Source of the DNA: Paucibacter sp. PLA-PC-4
Lineage (GTDB): Bacteria; Pseudomonadota; Gammaproteobacteria; Burkholderiales; Burkholderiaceae_C
DNA length: 64,000 nucleotides
Direction: 5' to 3'
Assembly (NCBI RefSeq): GCF_026241155.1
Contig: NZ_JAPFGP010000017.1
Span: forward strand, 62,001 to 126,000
Shown here piece after piece: positions 46,949-54,344 of the stretch (its first letter is position 1; each line of letters begins with the position of its first letter). Position numbers and translations under genes: made by a program. Below the pieces are notes generated by a model that made no database searches, had not been told where the DNA came from, and saw only the letters and a list, made by a program, of their open reading frames with translations.

Positions 46949-48139
46949 ATGACCACCCTCATCGCATCTCAGAACTCCGCTGTCCACAGCGACCAGGAGC
47001 GCATACCGCAGCGGCGTGGCTTTCTCAGAAGCGCAGGCGCCAGCCTGGTCGCGCTCGGCGGTCTGGCGGCGGGCACGTCGCTCGCTCAGGGTCACCAGGG
47101 GGCCGACACAGCCGGGCCGGGCTTTGCGGGCCGGGTGCTCCCGGATGCCGATAACTTCTACCAAAGTCCCGGCGTGAGCACGCGCAAGGTTCGCTTCCGC
47201 AACCAGTACGGGATGGACATCGCCGGCCATTTGTTCGTCCCCAAGAAGATGAACCGCACCAGCAGCAATGCCGCCATCGTCGTCGGTCACCCCATGGGCG
47301 CAGTCAAAGAGCAAAGTGCCAACCTCTATGCCACAAAGATGGCCGAGCAAGGCTTCGTGGCGCTGTCGATCGACCTGCCGTTCTGGGGCGAGAGCGAGGG
47401 CCGCCCACGCAACGCCGTGTCACCTGACCTTTATGCCGAAGCTTTCAGTGCTGCCGTGGACTACCTGGGCACGCAGCCCGTCGTTGACCGGGAACGAATC
47501 GGCGTGATCGGCGTGTGCGGCAGCGCCAGCTTCGCCATCAGCGCCGCCAAGATCGATTCCCGCATGAAGGCCATTGCGACGGTCAGCATGTACGACATGG
47601 GCGCGGCCAACCGCCAAGCGCTGAATCAGTCGCAGACGTTGTCGCAGCGCAAGGCCATCATTGACCGAGCGGCACGGCAGCGTGACGTTGAGTTCTCTGG
47701 CGGCGAAGCCGAGTACACCAGCGGCACGGTTCACGAAATCACCGCAGCTTCGCATCCCATCGAGCGGGAGTTCTACGACTTCTACCGTACCCCGCGCGGG
47801 GAGTACACGCCGCCCGGGCAGTCGCCGCTGCTGACCACACACCCCACGCTGAGCAGCAATGTGAAGTTCATGAACTTCTATCCGTTCAACGATATCGAGA
47901 CGATCTCGCCGCGGCCGATGCTATTCATCACCGGCACCGAAGCGCACTCGCGAGAGTTCAGCGAGGGAGCCTATCAGCGCGCCGCCGAACCCAAGGAGTT
48001 GCACTGGGTACCTGGCGCCGGTCATGTCGATCTGTACGACCGGGTGAACCTCATCCCGTGGAGCAAGCTCACCGCGTTCTTCGCCCTGCACCTGGGGCGC
48101 GATGCCCAGCGGTTCCAACGCGGCAACCAAGCGGGTTGA
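46949..48139 (+). CDS. Tat-exported alpha/beta hydrolase (YcjY / dienelactone-hydrolase-like)
   Basis: 396-aa hydrolase from the ATG at 46949; an ATG at 46925 adds eight residues. A twin-arginine signal RRGFLRSAGASLVALGG lies near residue 25, so it is probably exported folded. The fold shows a strand/helix pattern with AAIVVGHPMGAVKEQSANLY and FVALSIDLPFWGESEG. The nucleophile elbow reads IGVCGSASFAISAA, suggesting Cys as in dienelactone hydrolase, and a late His lies in VPGAGHVDLYD. It heads a plus-strand run of hydrolase, cupin, CMD-like protein, acetyltransferase and cyclophilin-like protein, divergent from a LysR gene. Substrate unknown. Confidence 0.82.
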   Translation: MTTLIASQNSAVHSDQERIPQRRGFLRSAGASLVALGGLAAGTSLAQGHQGADTAGPGFAGRVLPDADNFYQSPGVSTRKVRFRNQYGMDIAGHLFVPKKMNRTSSNAAIVVGHPMGAVKEQSANLYATKMAEQGFVALSIDLPFWGESEGRPRNAVSPDLYAEAFSAAVDYLGTQPVVDRERIGVIGVCGSASFAISAAKIDSRMKAIATVSMYDMGAANRQALNQSQTLSQRKAIIDRAARQRDVEFSGGEAEYTSGTVHEITAASHPIEREFYDFYRTPRGEYTPPGQSPLLTTHPTLSSNVKFMNFYPFNDIETISPRPMLFITGTEAHSREFSEGAYQRAAEPKELHWVPGAGHVDLYDRVNLIPWSKLTAFFALHLGRDAQRFQRGNQAG

Positions 48140-48164
48140 TGCCATTTCGACAAGGACACTCATC

Positions 48165-48605
48165 ATGACCAACAAGCACATTTCAATAACGGCCGTCCTG
48201 GCCGGCGCCTGTGTTCAGTTGACTGTTTGGGCTGCAAATGCCCAGACCACTGTGCCGCTGGCCGCGCAGGAGGTCGTTCGAGCGGGTGCGCAGGCTTCGC
48301 AGGTCGGGCCTGCCGAGTTCTTCACCGGCCGGGTTCGCGTTGATCCCGTCTGGTGCGCCAATGAAGAGATCAACGCCAAAGGCGGTCTGGTGACTTTCGA
48401 TCCGGGCGCACGCTCGGCATGGCGCACGCACCCACGTGGACAGCGCCTGATGGTGATGTCTGGGCTAGGCCCGACACAGCAGTGGGGCCAGCCTGCGCAG
48501 ATCCTTCGGCCCGGCGACATCGCCTCGCGCCCACGCGGGGTGAAGCATTGGCACGGCATCGGGCCGACGATGGCCATCACGCGGCTGCATGCGACAGGCA
48601 CTTGA
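48165..48605 (+). CDS. Exported cupin-domain protein
   Basis: 146-aa protein with a signal peptide ending WAANAQT and a single small cupin barrel. Cupin motif 1 is around SAWRTHPRGQRLMVMSG and motif 2 around ILRPGDIASRPRGVKHWHG. Candidate metal ligands are the His of THP, a Gln and the two His of KHWHG. Start ATG 48165 with AAGGAC upstream. In similar clusters this cupin accompanies carboxymuconolactone-decarboxylase-like proteins. Enzymatic role not known. Confidence 0.83.
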   Translation: MTNKHISITAVLAGACVQLTVWAANAQTTVPLAAQEVVRAGAQASQVGPAEFFTGRVRVDPVWCANEEINAKGGLVTFDPGARSAWRTHPRGQRLMVMSGLGPTQQWGQPAQILRPGDIASRPRGVKHWHGIGPTMAITRLHATGT

Positions 48606-48645
48606 GTCGACGGCAAGAACGTCACCTGGACGGAGAAAGTCAGTG

Positions 48646-49398
48646 ATGAGCAATACAACGCGCGCTAAGCGGGCTCGCTCAGCGGGTCTGGCCCTGCTGG
48701 TGGCTATGACTATCGGTCTGAACTCTCTCGCCGCTGCGGCAGCGGCCGCGCCGCTCTCCGAGTCCGCGCTCTCCAGCCGGAAGCGCAGCATTGCGCCGAT
48801 TGCGGCTGCTGCTGCGGTGGGCGACATGTCGCAACTCAAGCTGGTCTTGGACCGCGGGCTTGATGCCGGTTTCACGGTCAGCGAAGTTAAGGAAGTGCTG
48901 ATCCAGCTCTACGCCTATGCGGGCTTTCCGCGCAGCCTCAATGCCCTCGGCGAGTTGATGAAGGTGCTCGAGGCGCGCTGGCAGCGCGGCGTTCACGACC
49001 TGGCCGGGCGCGAGCCCAGCCAGGTGCCGGTGGGCGAGCAGCTACTTGCCCTTGGTACTGCCACCCAGACCCAGCTCTTCGGTGGACCGGTCAAAGGGCC
49101 ATTGTTCGAAATTGCCCCTGGGGCGGACGCCTTCCTGAAGACGCATCTGTTTGGCGACATCTTTGCGCGTGACAACCTCGCTTGGCAGAGCCGGGAACTG
49201 GCGACGGTTGGCGCACTGGCGGCCATGCAGGGCGTCGAGTCGCAGTTGTTCGCGCACGTCGGCGCCAGCATCAACATCGGCATCACCCCGGCCCAGTTGC
49301 TGCTTTCGGCAGACGCACTGGTCGCCGTCGGCTACGCTGATGCCGCCAAGCGAACCCGTGCTGAATTAGAGCGCCACCTCGCCTGGCCCCACAAGTGA
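48646..49398 (+). CDS. Exported carboxymuconolactone-decarboxylase-like protein
   Basis: 250-aa protein with a signal-like N-terminus ([21 protein letters not shown]) and two CMD/AhpD-like helical domains: residues of about 45-115 ([24 protein letters not shown]) and of about 150-240 ([17 protein letters not shown]). The AhpD CxxC redox pair is absent, so peroxidase activity is not supported. Start ATG 48646 has GGAGAAAG upstream. Probably co-transcribed with the cupin gene. Confidence 0.83.
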   Translation: MSNTTRAKRARSAGLALLVAMTIGLNSLAAAAAAAPLSESALSSRKRSIAPIAAAAAVGDMSQLKLVLDRGLDAGFTVSEVKEVLIQLYAYAGFPRSLNALGELMKVLEARWQRGVHDLAGREPSQVPVGEQLLALGTATQTQLFGGPVKGPLFEIAPGADAFLKTHLFGDIFARDNLAWQSRELATVGALAAMQGVESQLFAHVGASINIGITPAQLLLSADALVAVGYADAAKRTRAELERHLAWPHK

Positions 49399-49408
49399 AG
49401 CAGCGGCC

Positions 49409-50002
49409 ATGAATACTCGAAACATCTTCGAGCGCGAACTTGCCGGCGAAGTCATCACGCTGGGCGACGCGGAGTATCCGAAGATTGCCGCGCTGATCAC
49501 ACAAGCTCAGCGCGTCATTGCCGAATTGAACACCGGCTATCGCAGTCCGGCCGAGGTGCGCGCGCTCTTCAGTCGATTGACTGGCACGGCGGTCGACGAA
49601 TCGTTCTGGCTTCTGCCGCCGTTTTATTCTGACTTCGGTAAGAACACCCGGGTGGGAAAGAACGTGTTCATCAACCACGCCTGCGAGTTCATGGATCGCG
49701 GCGGCATCACCATCGGCGACGACGTGCTCATCGGCCCCAAGGTGAATCTGGTCACGATCAATCATCCACTCGATCCGGCGGCGCGCCGTTCCACCTATTG
49801 CGCACCCATCGTCATTGAGAAGCGTGCGTGGCTTGGCGCAGGCGTGTCGGTAATGCCGGGCGTGAACATCGGCGAGAACGCGGTCGTGGCCGCCAATGCG
49901 GTGGTGACGAAGGACGTGCCCGCCAACACCGTGGTGGGCGGCATACCGGCTCGCTTCATCAAGCACATCGATGAGGTGCGCCAGACGCGCGAGGAGGGCT
50001 GA
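49409..50002 (+). CDS. Maltose/galactoside O-acetyltransferase-like (LbH hexapeptide) protein
   Basis: 197-aa left-handed beta-helix acyltransferase. Hexapeptide repeats run from about residue 75 ([35 protein letters not shown]). The catalytic His is expected in TINHPLDP. The loop and C-terminal helix [15 protein letters not shown] are family-typical. It uses acetyl-CoA. Despite the family name, it lies among the oxidoreductase/hydrolase genes rather than the maltose genes. It starts 10 bp after the CMD-like gene. Confidence 0.88.
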   Translation: MNTRNIFERELAGEVITLGDAEYPKIAALITQAQRVIAELNTGYRSPAEVRALFSRLTGTAVDESFWLLPPFYSDFGKNTRVGKNVFINHACEFMDRGGITIGDDVLIGPKVNLVTINHPLDPAARRSTYCAPIVIEKRAWLGAGVSVMPGVNIGENAVVAANAVVTKDVPANTVVGGIPARFIKHIDEVRQTREEG

Positions 50003-50003
50003 T

Positions 50004-50468
50004 ATGGACCGCATGCTTCTGGCGCTTGCGCGGCGGCACGCCCCCAGTGCTCGTACTGCCATTGCCGTCCTGGGAATGGCGCTGGCGGTCCAGACCGACC
50101 CGGCCGAATCAAAGGAGCATGCTCGCATGTGGATGACCGTGGATGCGCGGCGGATTGCCGTGAAGCTGGACGACAGCGCCACTGTGCGCGCCCTCGTGCA
50201 ATTACTGCCTGTCACACTGAACATGGCCGAACTCAACGGCAACGAGAAGCACGCCAAGCTCCCTCGCCGCCTGCCCGCGGCCGCCGAGCGGGTGGGCACC
50301 ATCCGCTGCGGCGATGTTCTGCTCTACGGCGATGACACGCTGGTGGTCTTTTACGAGACCTTCCGCTCGGGCTACAGCTACACAAGGATCGGCCGGATCG
50401 AAGAAACCGCCGGTCTCGGTGCTGTGCTGGGTTCCGGCAGCCGGCGCGTCACGTTTTCAATGCCATGA
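50004..50468 (+). CDS. Exported cyclophilin-like fold protein
   Basis: 154-aa protein with a weak N-terminal hydrophobic segment (ARTAIAVLGMALAV) and a cyclophilin-like beta barrel (Cyclophil_like2 type): MTVDARRIAVKLDDSATVRALVQLLPVTL, DVLLYGDDTLVVFYETF, SGYSYTRIGRI. The prolyl-isomerase active-site residues of true cyclophilins are not evident. GAGGAGG just upstream supports ATG 50004, one base after the acetyltransferase stop. It ends 21 bp from the convergent Bug gene. Confidence 0.8.
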   Translation: MDRMLLALARRHAPSARTAIAVLGMALAVQTDPAESKEHARMWMTVDARRIAVKLDDSATVRALVQLLPVTLNMAELNGNEKHAKLPRRLPAAAERVGTIRCGDVLLYGDDTLVVFYETFRSGYSYTRIGRIEETAGLGAVLGSGSRRVTFSMP

Positions 50469-50489
50469 CGACCTCACGCGGTCTGGCGT

Positions 50490-51473
50490 TCAGGTATCAA
50501 TTGTCACCTTGCCGTCCTTGACCACCTTGCTCCATTTGGCAGTTTCGGTCTCGATGAAGCGCTTGAACTTGTCGGCCGAACCGCCGCCGTCCTCGGCGCC
50601 GTACATGTCCAGCTTCTCCTGCACATCGGGCATGGCCAGGACGGTGTTGACGTCGCGGTTGACCTTGTCGGTGATGGCCTTGGGCAGCTTGCCGGGGCCG
50701 GCCAGGCCGTACCAGGTGGTGGCCTCGAAGCCCTCGAAACCCTGCTCTTGCATGGTCGGTACGGTGGGGTGACCCTTGGCCCGCTTGGTGCGGGTCTGGG
50801 CCACTGCGATCACCTTGCCGCTCTTCACATGGGGCGTTGCCGCCGTCATGGTCTCGAAGCTGTACTGGATCTGGCCGCCCATGATGTCGGTCAAGAGTGG
50901 GCCGCTGCCCTTGTAGGGGATGTGCAGCGCGTCGACCTTGGCCTGCTGCTTGAACAGCTCCAGCGCCAGATGTTGCGCCGAGCCATTGCCTGCCGAGCCG
51001 AAGCTGATCTTGCCGGGCTCGGCCTTGCACAGCGCGGCGATGTCCTTGGCGGTCTTGGCCTGCTGGCCCGGGTGTGCGATCAGTAAGTTCGGCGTGACGC
51101 CCACCAGTACGATGGGCGTGAAGTCGCGCTCAATGTTGTAGCGCAGCTTGGGCTGCAGGCTGGGCGCCAGCGCATGACTGTTGATATGGGCCATCAGCAG
51201 CACGCTGCCATCGGCCGGCTGCTGCGCAACATACTCGGCCGCCAGCACACCGGCCACGCCGGCCTTGTTCTCGATCAGTACCTGCTGGCCCCACATCTGC
51301 GACAGCTTTTGCCCGACTACCCGGGCCAGGGCATCGGTGCCGCCCCCTGGCGGGAAGCCGACGATGATGCGCACCGGGCCTGCCGGCCAGTCGCCCGGCT
51401 GGGCGCGCAACTGCGGTGCCACGAGGCCGGCGGCGGCCGCGCAGGTCGCCTGGATCAAGGTACGTCTTTGCAT
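50490..51473 (-). CDS. Bug-family (tripartite tricarboxylate transporter) substrate-binding protein
   Basis: 327-aa periplasmic binding protein of the TctC/Bug family. Signal peptide RRTLIQATCAAAAGLVAPQLRAQ. Family motifs: VRIIVGFPPGGGTDALARVV, ISFGSAGNGSAQHLALELF, VDALHIPYKGSGPLLTDIMGG, GLAGPGKLPKAITDKVNRD. GGAG sits just upstream of the ATG at 51473. No TctA/TctB membrane genes are nearby, which is common for Bug genes in Burkholderiales. It is downstream of the hydratase and aminotransferase and may bind their substrate. A diverged C-terminal remnant of a similar gene is at 38060-38258. Confidence 0.93.
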   Translation of the reverse strand: MQRRTLIQATCAAAAGLVAPQLRAQPGDWPAGPVRIIVGFPPGGGTDALARVVGQKLSQMWGQQVLIENKAGVAGVLAAEYVAQQPADGSVLLMAHINSHALAPSLQPKLRYNIERDFTPIVLVGVTPNLLIAHPGQQAKTAKDIAALCKAEPGKISFGSAGNGSAQHLALELFKQQAKVDALHIPYKGSGPLLTDIMGGQIQYSFETMTAATPHVKSGKVIAVAQTRTKRAKGHPTVPTMQEQGFEGFEATTWYGLAGPGKLPKAITDKVNRDVNTVLAMPDVQEKLDMYGAEDGGGSADKFKRFIETETAKWSKVVKDGKVTIDT

Positions 51474-51535
51474 GCTTTGTCTCCTGTTGTGATGGGAAAG
51501 TCGAGCGAAGGAACGCGCGGTCGATCAGAACAGCA

Positions 51536-52282
51536 TCAAACCAGCACCAAACGCACTGGGGGCAGGCCGGCGATCAGCCCCAGCGCTTCGCCGGGGCCTT
51601 CGGGCAGATAAGCACCGGTATAAGTGCCGGTGGTGATCAGCGTGCCGAGCGGGACGGTTTGGCCACGCTCACGGCAATGGTTGAGCACCCACACCAGAAG
51701 ACGGCGCGGATCGCCGGCCGGGTTGACGGGCACAGGCGGGGCGATGCTGCGGCCGTTGAACTGCCAGCTCAATGTGGGCGCCACAAAGGGGAAAGCCGGG
51801 TCATAAGGCACGCAGGCACCGGCGACCAGCGCACCGTGGTTCTGCAAATCGGCCAGCTGGGCCAGCGGTGCCAGCGGCTTGTCGCCCTGGGGCAGCAGGC
51901 GGCTGGCGACCAGCTCGATCGTGGCGCAGATGCCATCGACGCCGGCCAGCGCCTCGGCCAAGCTATAAGGCTGAGGACGGACCGCGAATTCGCGGCCGAT
52001 CTGGAACGCGATCTCCAGCTCCAAGCCCAGAAAGCGGCCGAAGCGGGCCGGCTGTAGCCGTGCCGGACTGAGCAGCACCGCTGGCAGCGGCGCGCCCTGG
52101 GCCGGGCCATCTTCGCCCTTGGCCCCGACCTTCCAGGCTGCTGCTTGCTGACCACGCAGCAGCAGAGTCAGGTCTTGCACGGTATAGGAGGAGGCCGCAT
52201 CGATGGGAGCCAGTTCGAGCGGCAGCGCGATCGGCCCGTCCATCCAGGCCTGCGTCAGCAAGGCGGCCAGATCCGCGTCCAT
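51536..52282 (-). CDS. 2-keto-4-pentenoate hydratase / FAH-superfamily hydratase
   Basis: 248-aa MhpD/fumarylacetoacetase-like protein. The core contains LGLELEIAFQIGREFA with the acidic metal ligands, VDGICATIELVASRL, LADLQNHGALVAGACV and LSWQFNGRSI. Such enzymes hydrate 2-hydroxy-dienoates or decarboxylate related oxo acids. No ring-cleavage genes are present, so an aromatic meta-pathway is unlikely here. It begins 2 bp after the aminotransferase stop. Substrate unknown. Confidence 0.85.
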   Translation of the reverse strand: MDADLAALLTQAWMDGPIALPLELAPIDAASSYTVQDLTLLLRGQQAAAWKVGAKGEDGPAQGAPLPAVLLSPARLQPARFGRFLGLELEIAFQIGREFAVRPQPYSLAEALAGVDGICATIELVASRLLPQGDKPLAPLAQLADLQNHGALVAGACVPYDPAFPFVAPTLSWQFNGRSIAPPVPVNPAGDPRRLLVWVLNHCRERGQTVPLGTLITTGTYTGAYLPEGPGEALGLIAGLPPVRLVLV

Positions 52283-52284
52283 GC

Positions 52285-53520
52285 TCAGCCCTGCTTAAGT
52301 GCTGCTGCCGCGTTGGCGGCGAAATAGTCCATCGCAGCCTGCACGCCGCTGCCGGCGAGCTGGACGCCGGCCAGCTTCAGCCCCATCTCGCAGCCGGCCA
52401 GCGTGGCCAGCAGGGTTAGGTCATTGCTGTCGCCCAGATGGCCGATTCGGAACATGCGGCCCTTGAGCTTGCCCAGTCCGGTACCCAGCGACATGTCGAA
52501 GCGCTCGTAGATCAGCCGGCGCACCGCGTCGGCATCGACGCTGGCCGGCATGATGACTCCGGTCAGCACCGGCGAGTAGACCGCAGGATCGGCGCACTGG
52601 ATGGGCAGGCCCCAGGCCGTGACGGCGCAGCGTACGCCCGCGCCCCAGCGCTGGTGACGTGCAAACACCGCGTCCAGTCCTTCGGCGGCAATCATCTCCA
52701 GCGCTTCGTGCAGGCCGTAGAGCAGATTGGTATTGGGCGTCGAGGGCCAGTAGCCGTCCTTGTTCATGTCCAGCATCTCGTCCCAGGCCCAGTAGGCCTT
52801 TGGCAGCTGGGCGCTCTTGGCGGCCTGAAGCGCTCGCGCCGAGGGCACGTTGAAGCTGATGCCCGGCGGCAGCATCAGGCCCTTCTGCGAGCCGCTGACC
52901 GTCACGTCCACGCCCCACTCGTCATGCCGGTAGTCGGCGCTGGCCAGGCCCGAGATCGTGTCGACCAGTAGCAGGGCCGGGTGGCCGGCCGCGTCTATCG
53001 CGCGGCGCACCGCAGCGATGTCCGAGGTCACGCCGGTCGAAGTCTCGTTGTGGACCACGCAGACGGCCTTGATCCTTTTGTCCACGTCCTTCTTCAGCCG
53101 CGCCTCTATCAGCTCGGCCTGCACGCCGCGCCGCCAGCTCGGGGCTTGCGGCAGATGCTCGTCCTCGCCGGTCCAGGCCAGGATCTCGGGCTTGAGCCCC
53201 AGCCGCAGCGCCAGCTTGGCCCACAGCGCGGCGAAGTGGCCGGTCTCGTACATCAGGACCTCGTCGCCGGGGCTCAAGGTGTTGACCAGGGCCGCCTCCC
53301 AGGCGCCGGTGCCCGAGGCCGGATAGATCAGCACCGGCTGCTTTGTCTTGAAGATGGGCTTGATGTCGGCCAGCAGCTGCCGCCCCAGCGCGCCGAACTC
53401 GGGGCCGCGATGGTCGATGGTGGGCAGGCTCATCGCGCGCAGGATGCGGTCCGGCACCGGGCTGGGCCCGGGGATCTGCAGGAAATGGCGGCCGGTGGGG
53501 TGTTGGTCGAGTTGGAGCAT
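52285..53520 (-). CDS. Class V aminotransferase (serine/alanine-glyoxylate aminotransferase-like)
   Basis: 411-aa PLP enzyme. N-terminal HFLQIPGPSPVPDRILRAM, cofactor region IYPASGTGAWEAALVNTL, VVHNETSTGVTSDI, LLLVDTISGLASADYR and the PLP lysine in VSGSQKGLMLPPG. This is the pattern of serine-glyoxylate and alanine-glyoxylate transaminases. It is not the PhnW type expected for 2-AEP, as its context is a hydratase and a Bug protein. First gene of the minus-strand operon, divergent from the GntR gene. Confidence 0.9.
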   Translation of the reverse strand: MLQLDQHPTGRHFLQIPGPSPVPDRILRAMSLPTIDHRGPEFGALGRQLLADIKPIFKTKQPVLIYPASGTGAWEAALVNTLSPGDEVLMYETGHFAALWAKLALRLGLKPEILAWTGEDEHLPQAPSWRRGVQAELIEARLKKDVDKRIKAVCVVHNETSTGVTSDIAAVRRAIDAAGHPALLLVDTISGLASADYRHDEWGVDVTVSGSQKGLMLPPGISFNVPSARALQAAKSAQLPKAYWAWDEMLDMNKDGYWPSTPNTNLLYGLHEALEMIAAEGLDAVFARHQRWGAGVRCAVTAWGLPIQCADPAVYSPVLTGVIMPASVDADAVRRLIYERFDMSLGTGLGKLKGRMFRIGHLGDSNDLTLLATLAGCEMGLKLAGVQLAGSGVQAAMDYFAANAAAALKQG

Positions 53521-53553
53521 GGGGTCTTTCCGAGTGCTTTGCCTTGGGCTAGT

Positions 53554-53565
53554 TTTGCATGCAAA
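53554..53565. promoter_or_regulatory. GntR operator candidate (TTTGCATGCAAA), aminotransferase side
   Basis: Perfect 12-bp palindrome 33 bp upstream of the aminotransferase start. An identical copy lies at 53620-53631. Twin palindromes in the space between a GntR gene and its divergent neighbour are strong candidates for its binding sites. Confidence 0.72.
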
Positions 53566-53619
53566 GACAGGTGGCGCCCCTTGGAATACCCTTAATGATG
53601 CAGTTCTTGGTGCGGGAAA

Positions 53620-53631
53620 TTTGCATGCAAA
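53620..53631. promoter_or_regulatory. GntR operator candidate (TTTGCATGCAAA), gntR side
   Basis: Perfect 12-bp palindrome identical to that at 53554-53565, 66 bp apart centre to centre (about six helical turns). It lies just upstream of the AAAGGAG ribosome binding site of the GntR gene, suggesting autoregulation. Confidence 0.72.
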
Positions 53632-53654
53632 ATGAGAGAAAGGAGTTCTGAGTC

Positions 53655-54344
53655 ATGGCCGAGATCGTCGAGATGTCCCATTTGGCCCTGCACGAGCAGG
53701 TGTCCGCGCGCCTGCGCACCATGCTGGTCGAAGGACGCATCGCGCCGGGCGCCAAGCTCAACGAGCGCGAGCTCAGCGAGCAACTGCATGTCTCGCGCAC
53801 TCCGCTGCGCGAGGCCATCAAGTTGCTGGCCGCCGAAGGCCTGGTGGACCTCTTGCCCAACCGCGGCGCGGTCGCGGTCAAACTGACCGAGGCCGATGTG
53901 ATGCACAGCTTCGAGCTGCTGGCCGAGCTGGAGGGCATATCCGGTGCGCTGGCAGCCCAACGCATTGCCGAGACCGAGATTGCCGAGCTGCGCGCCCTGC
54001 ATTTCGAGATGATGGCCTGTCATGCGCGGCGCGATCTGTCCGGCTACTACCGGCTCAATGCCCGTATCCACAGCGCCATCAACGAGGCGGCCGGCAACCC
54101 GGTGCTGGCCCAGACCTATCGAGCGATCAATGCCCGGGTGCAGTCGCTGCGCTTTCGCACCAACCAGGACGAGGCCAAATGGGCGCGCGCGCTGGCCGAG
54201 CACCAGCAGATGATCGAGGCGCTGGCTGCGCGAGATGGCGCCCGCCTGCGCGAGGTGCTGGTCCGGCATGTGCTGGCCAAGCGCGACGCGGTGCTGGCCT
54301 TGCTGCGGGACGGCGCGATCTATCCGGCCGAGGCCGCGCGATGA
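53655..54344 (+). CDS. GntR/FadR-family transcriptional regulator
   Basis: 229-aa regulator. The N-terminal winged helix includes LALHEQVSARLRTMLVEGRI, LNERELSEQLHVSRTPLREA and LLPNRGAVAVKL. The FCD ligand domain has Asp/His residues consistent with metal-assisted acid binding (YYRLNARIHSAINEAAGN, EHQQMIEALAARDGA). These usually sense small carboxylic acids, which fits a dehydrogenase/aminotransferase locus. AAAGGAG at 53639-53645. Its stop overlaps the next gene's start (ATGA). Confidence 0.92.
   Translation: MAEIVEMSHLALHEQVSARLRTMLVEGRIAPGAKLNERELSEQLHVSRTPLREAIKLLAAEGLVDLLPNRGAVAVKLTEADVMHSFELLAELEGISGALAAQRIAETEIAELRALHFEMMACHARRDLSGYYRLNARIHSAINEAAGNPVLAQTYRAINARVQSLRFRTNQDEAKWARALAEHQQMIEALAARDGARLREVLVRHVLAKRDAVLALLRDGAIYPAEAAR

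Noticed and set aside
52285-53520. PhnW (2-AEP transaminase) for the phosphonate pathway
   Set aside because: The protein has the serine/alanine-glyoxylate transaminase pattern and is in an operon with a hydratase and a Bug protein, more than 40 kb from phnX.
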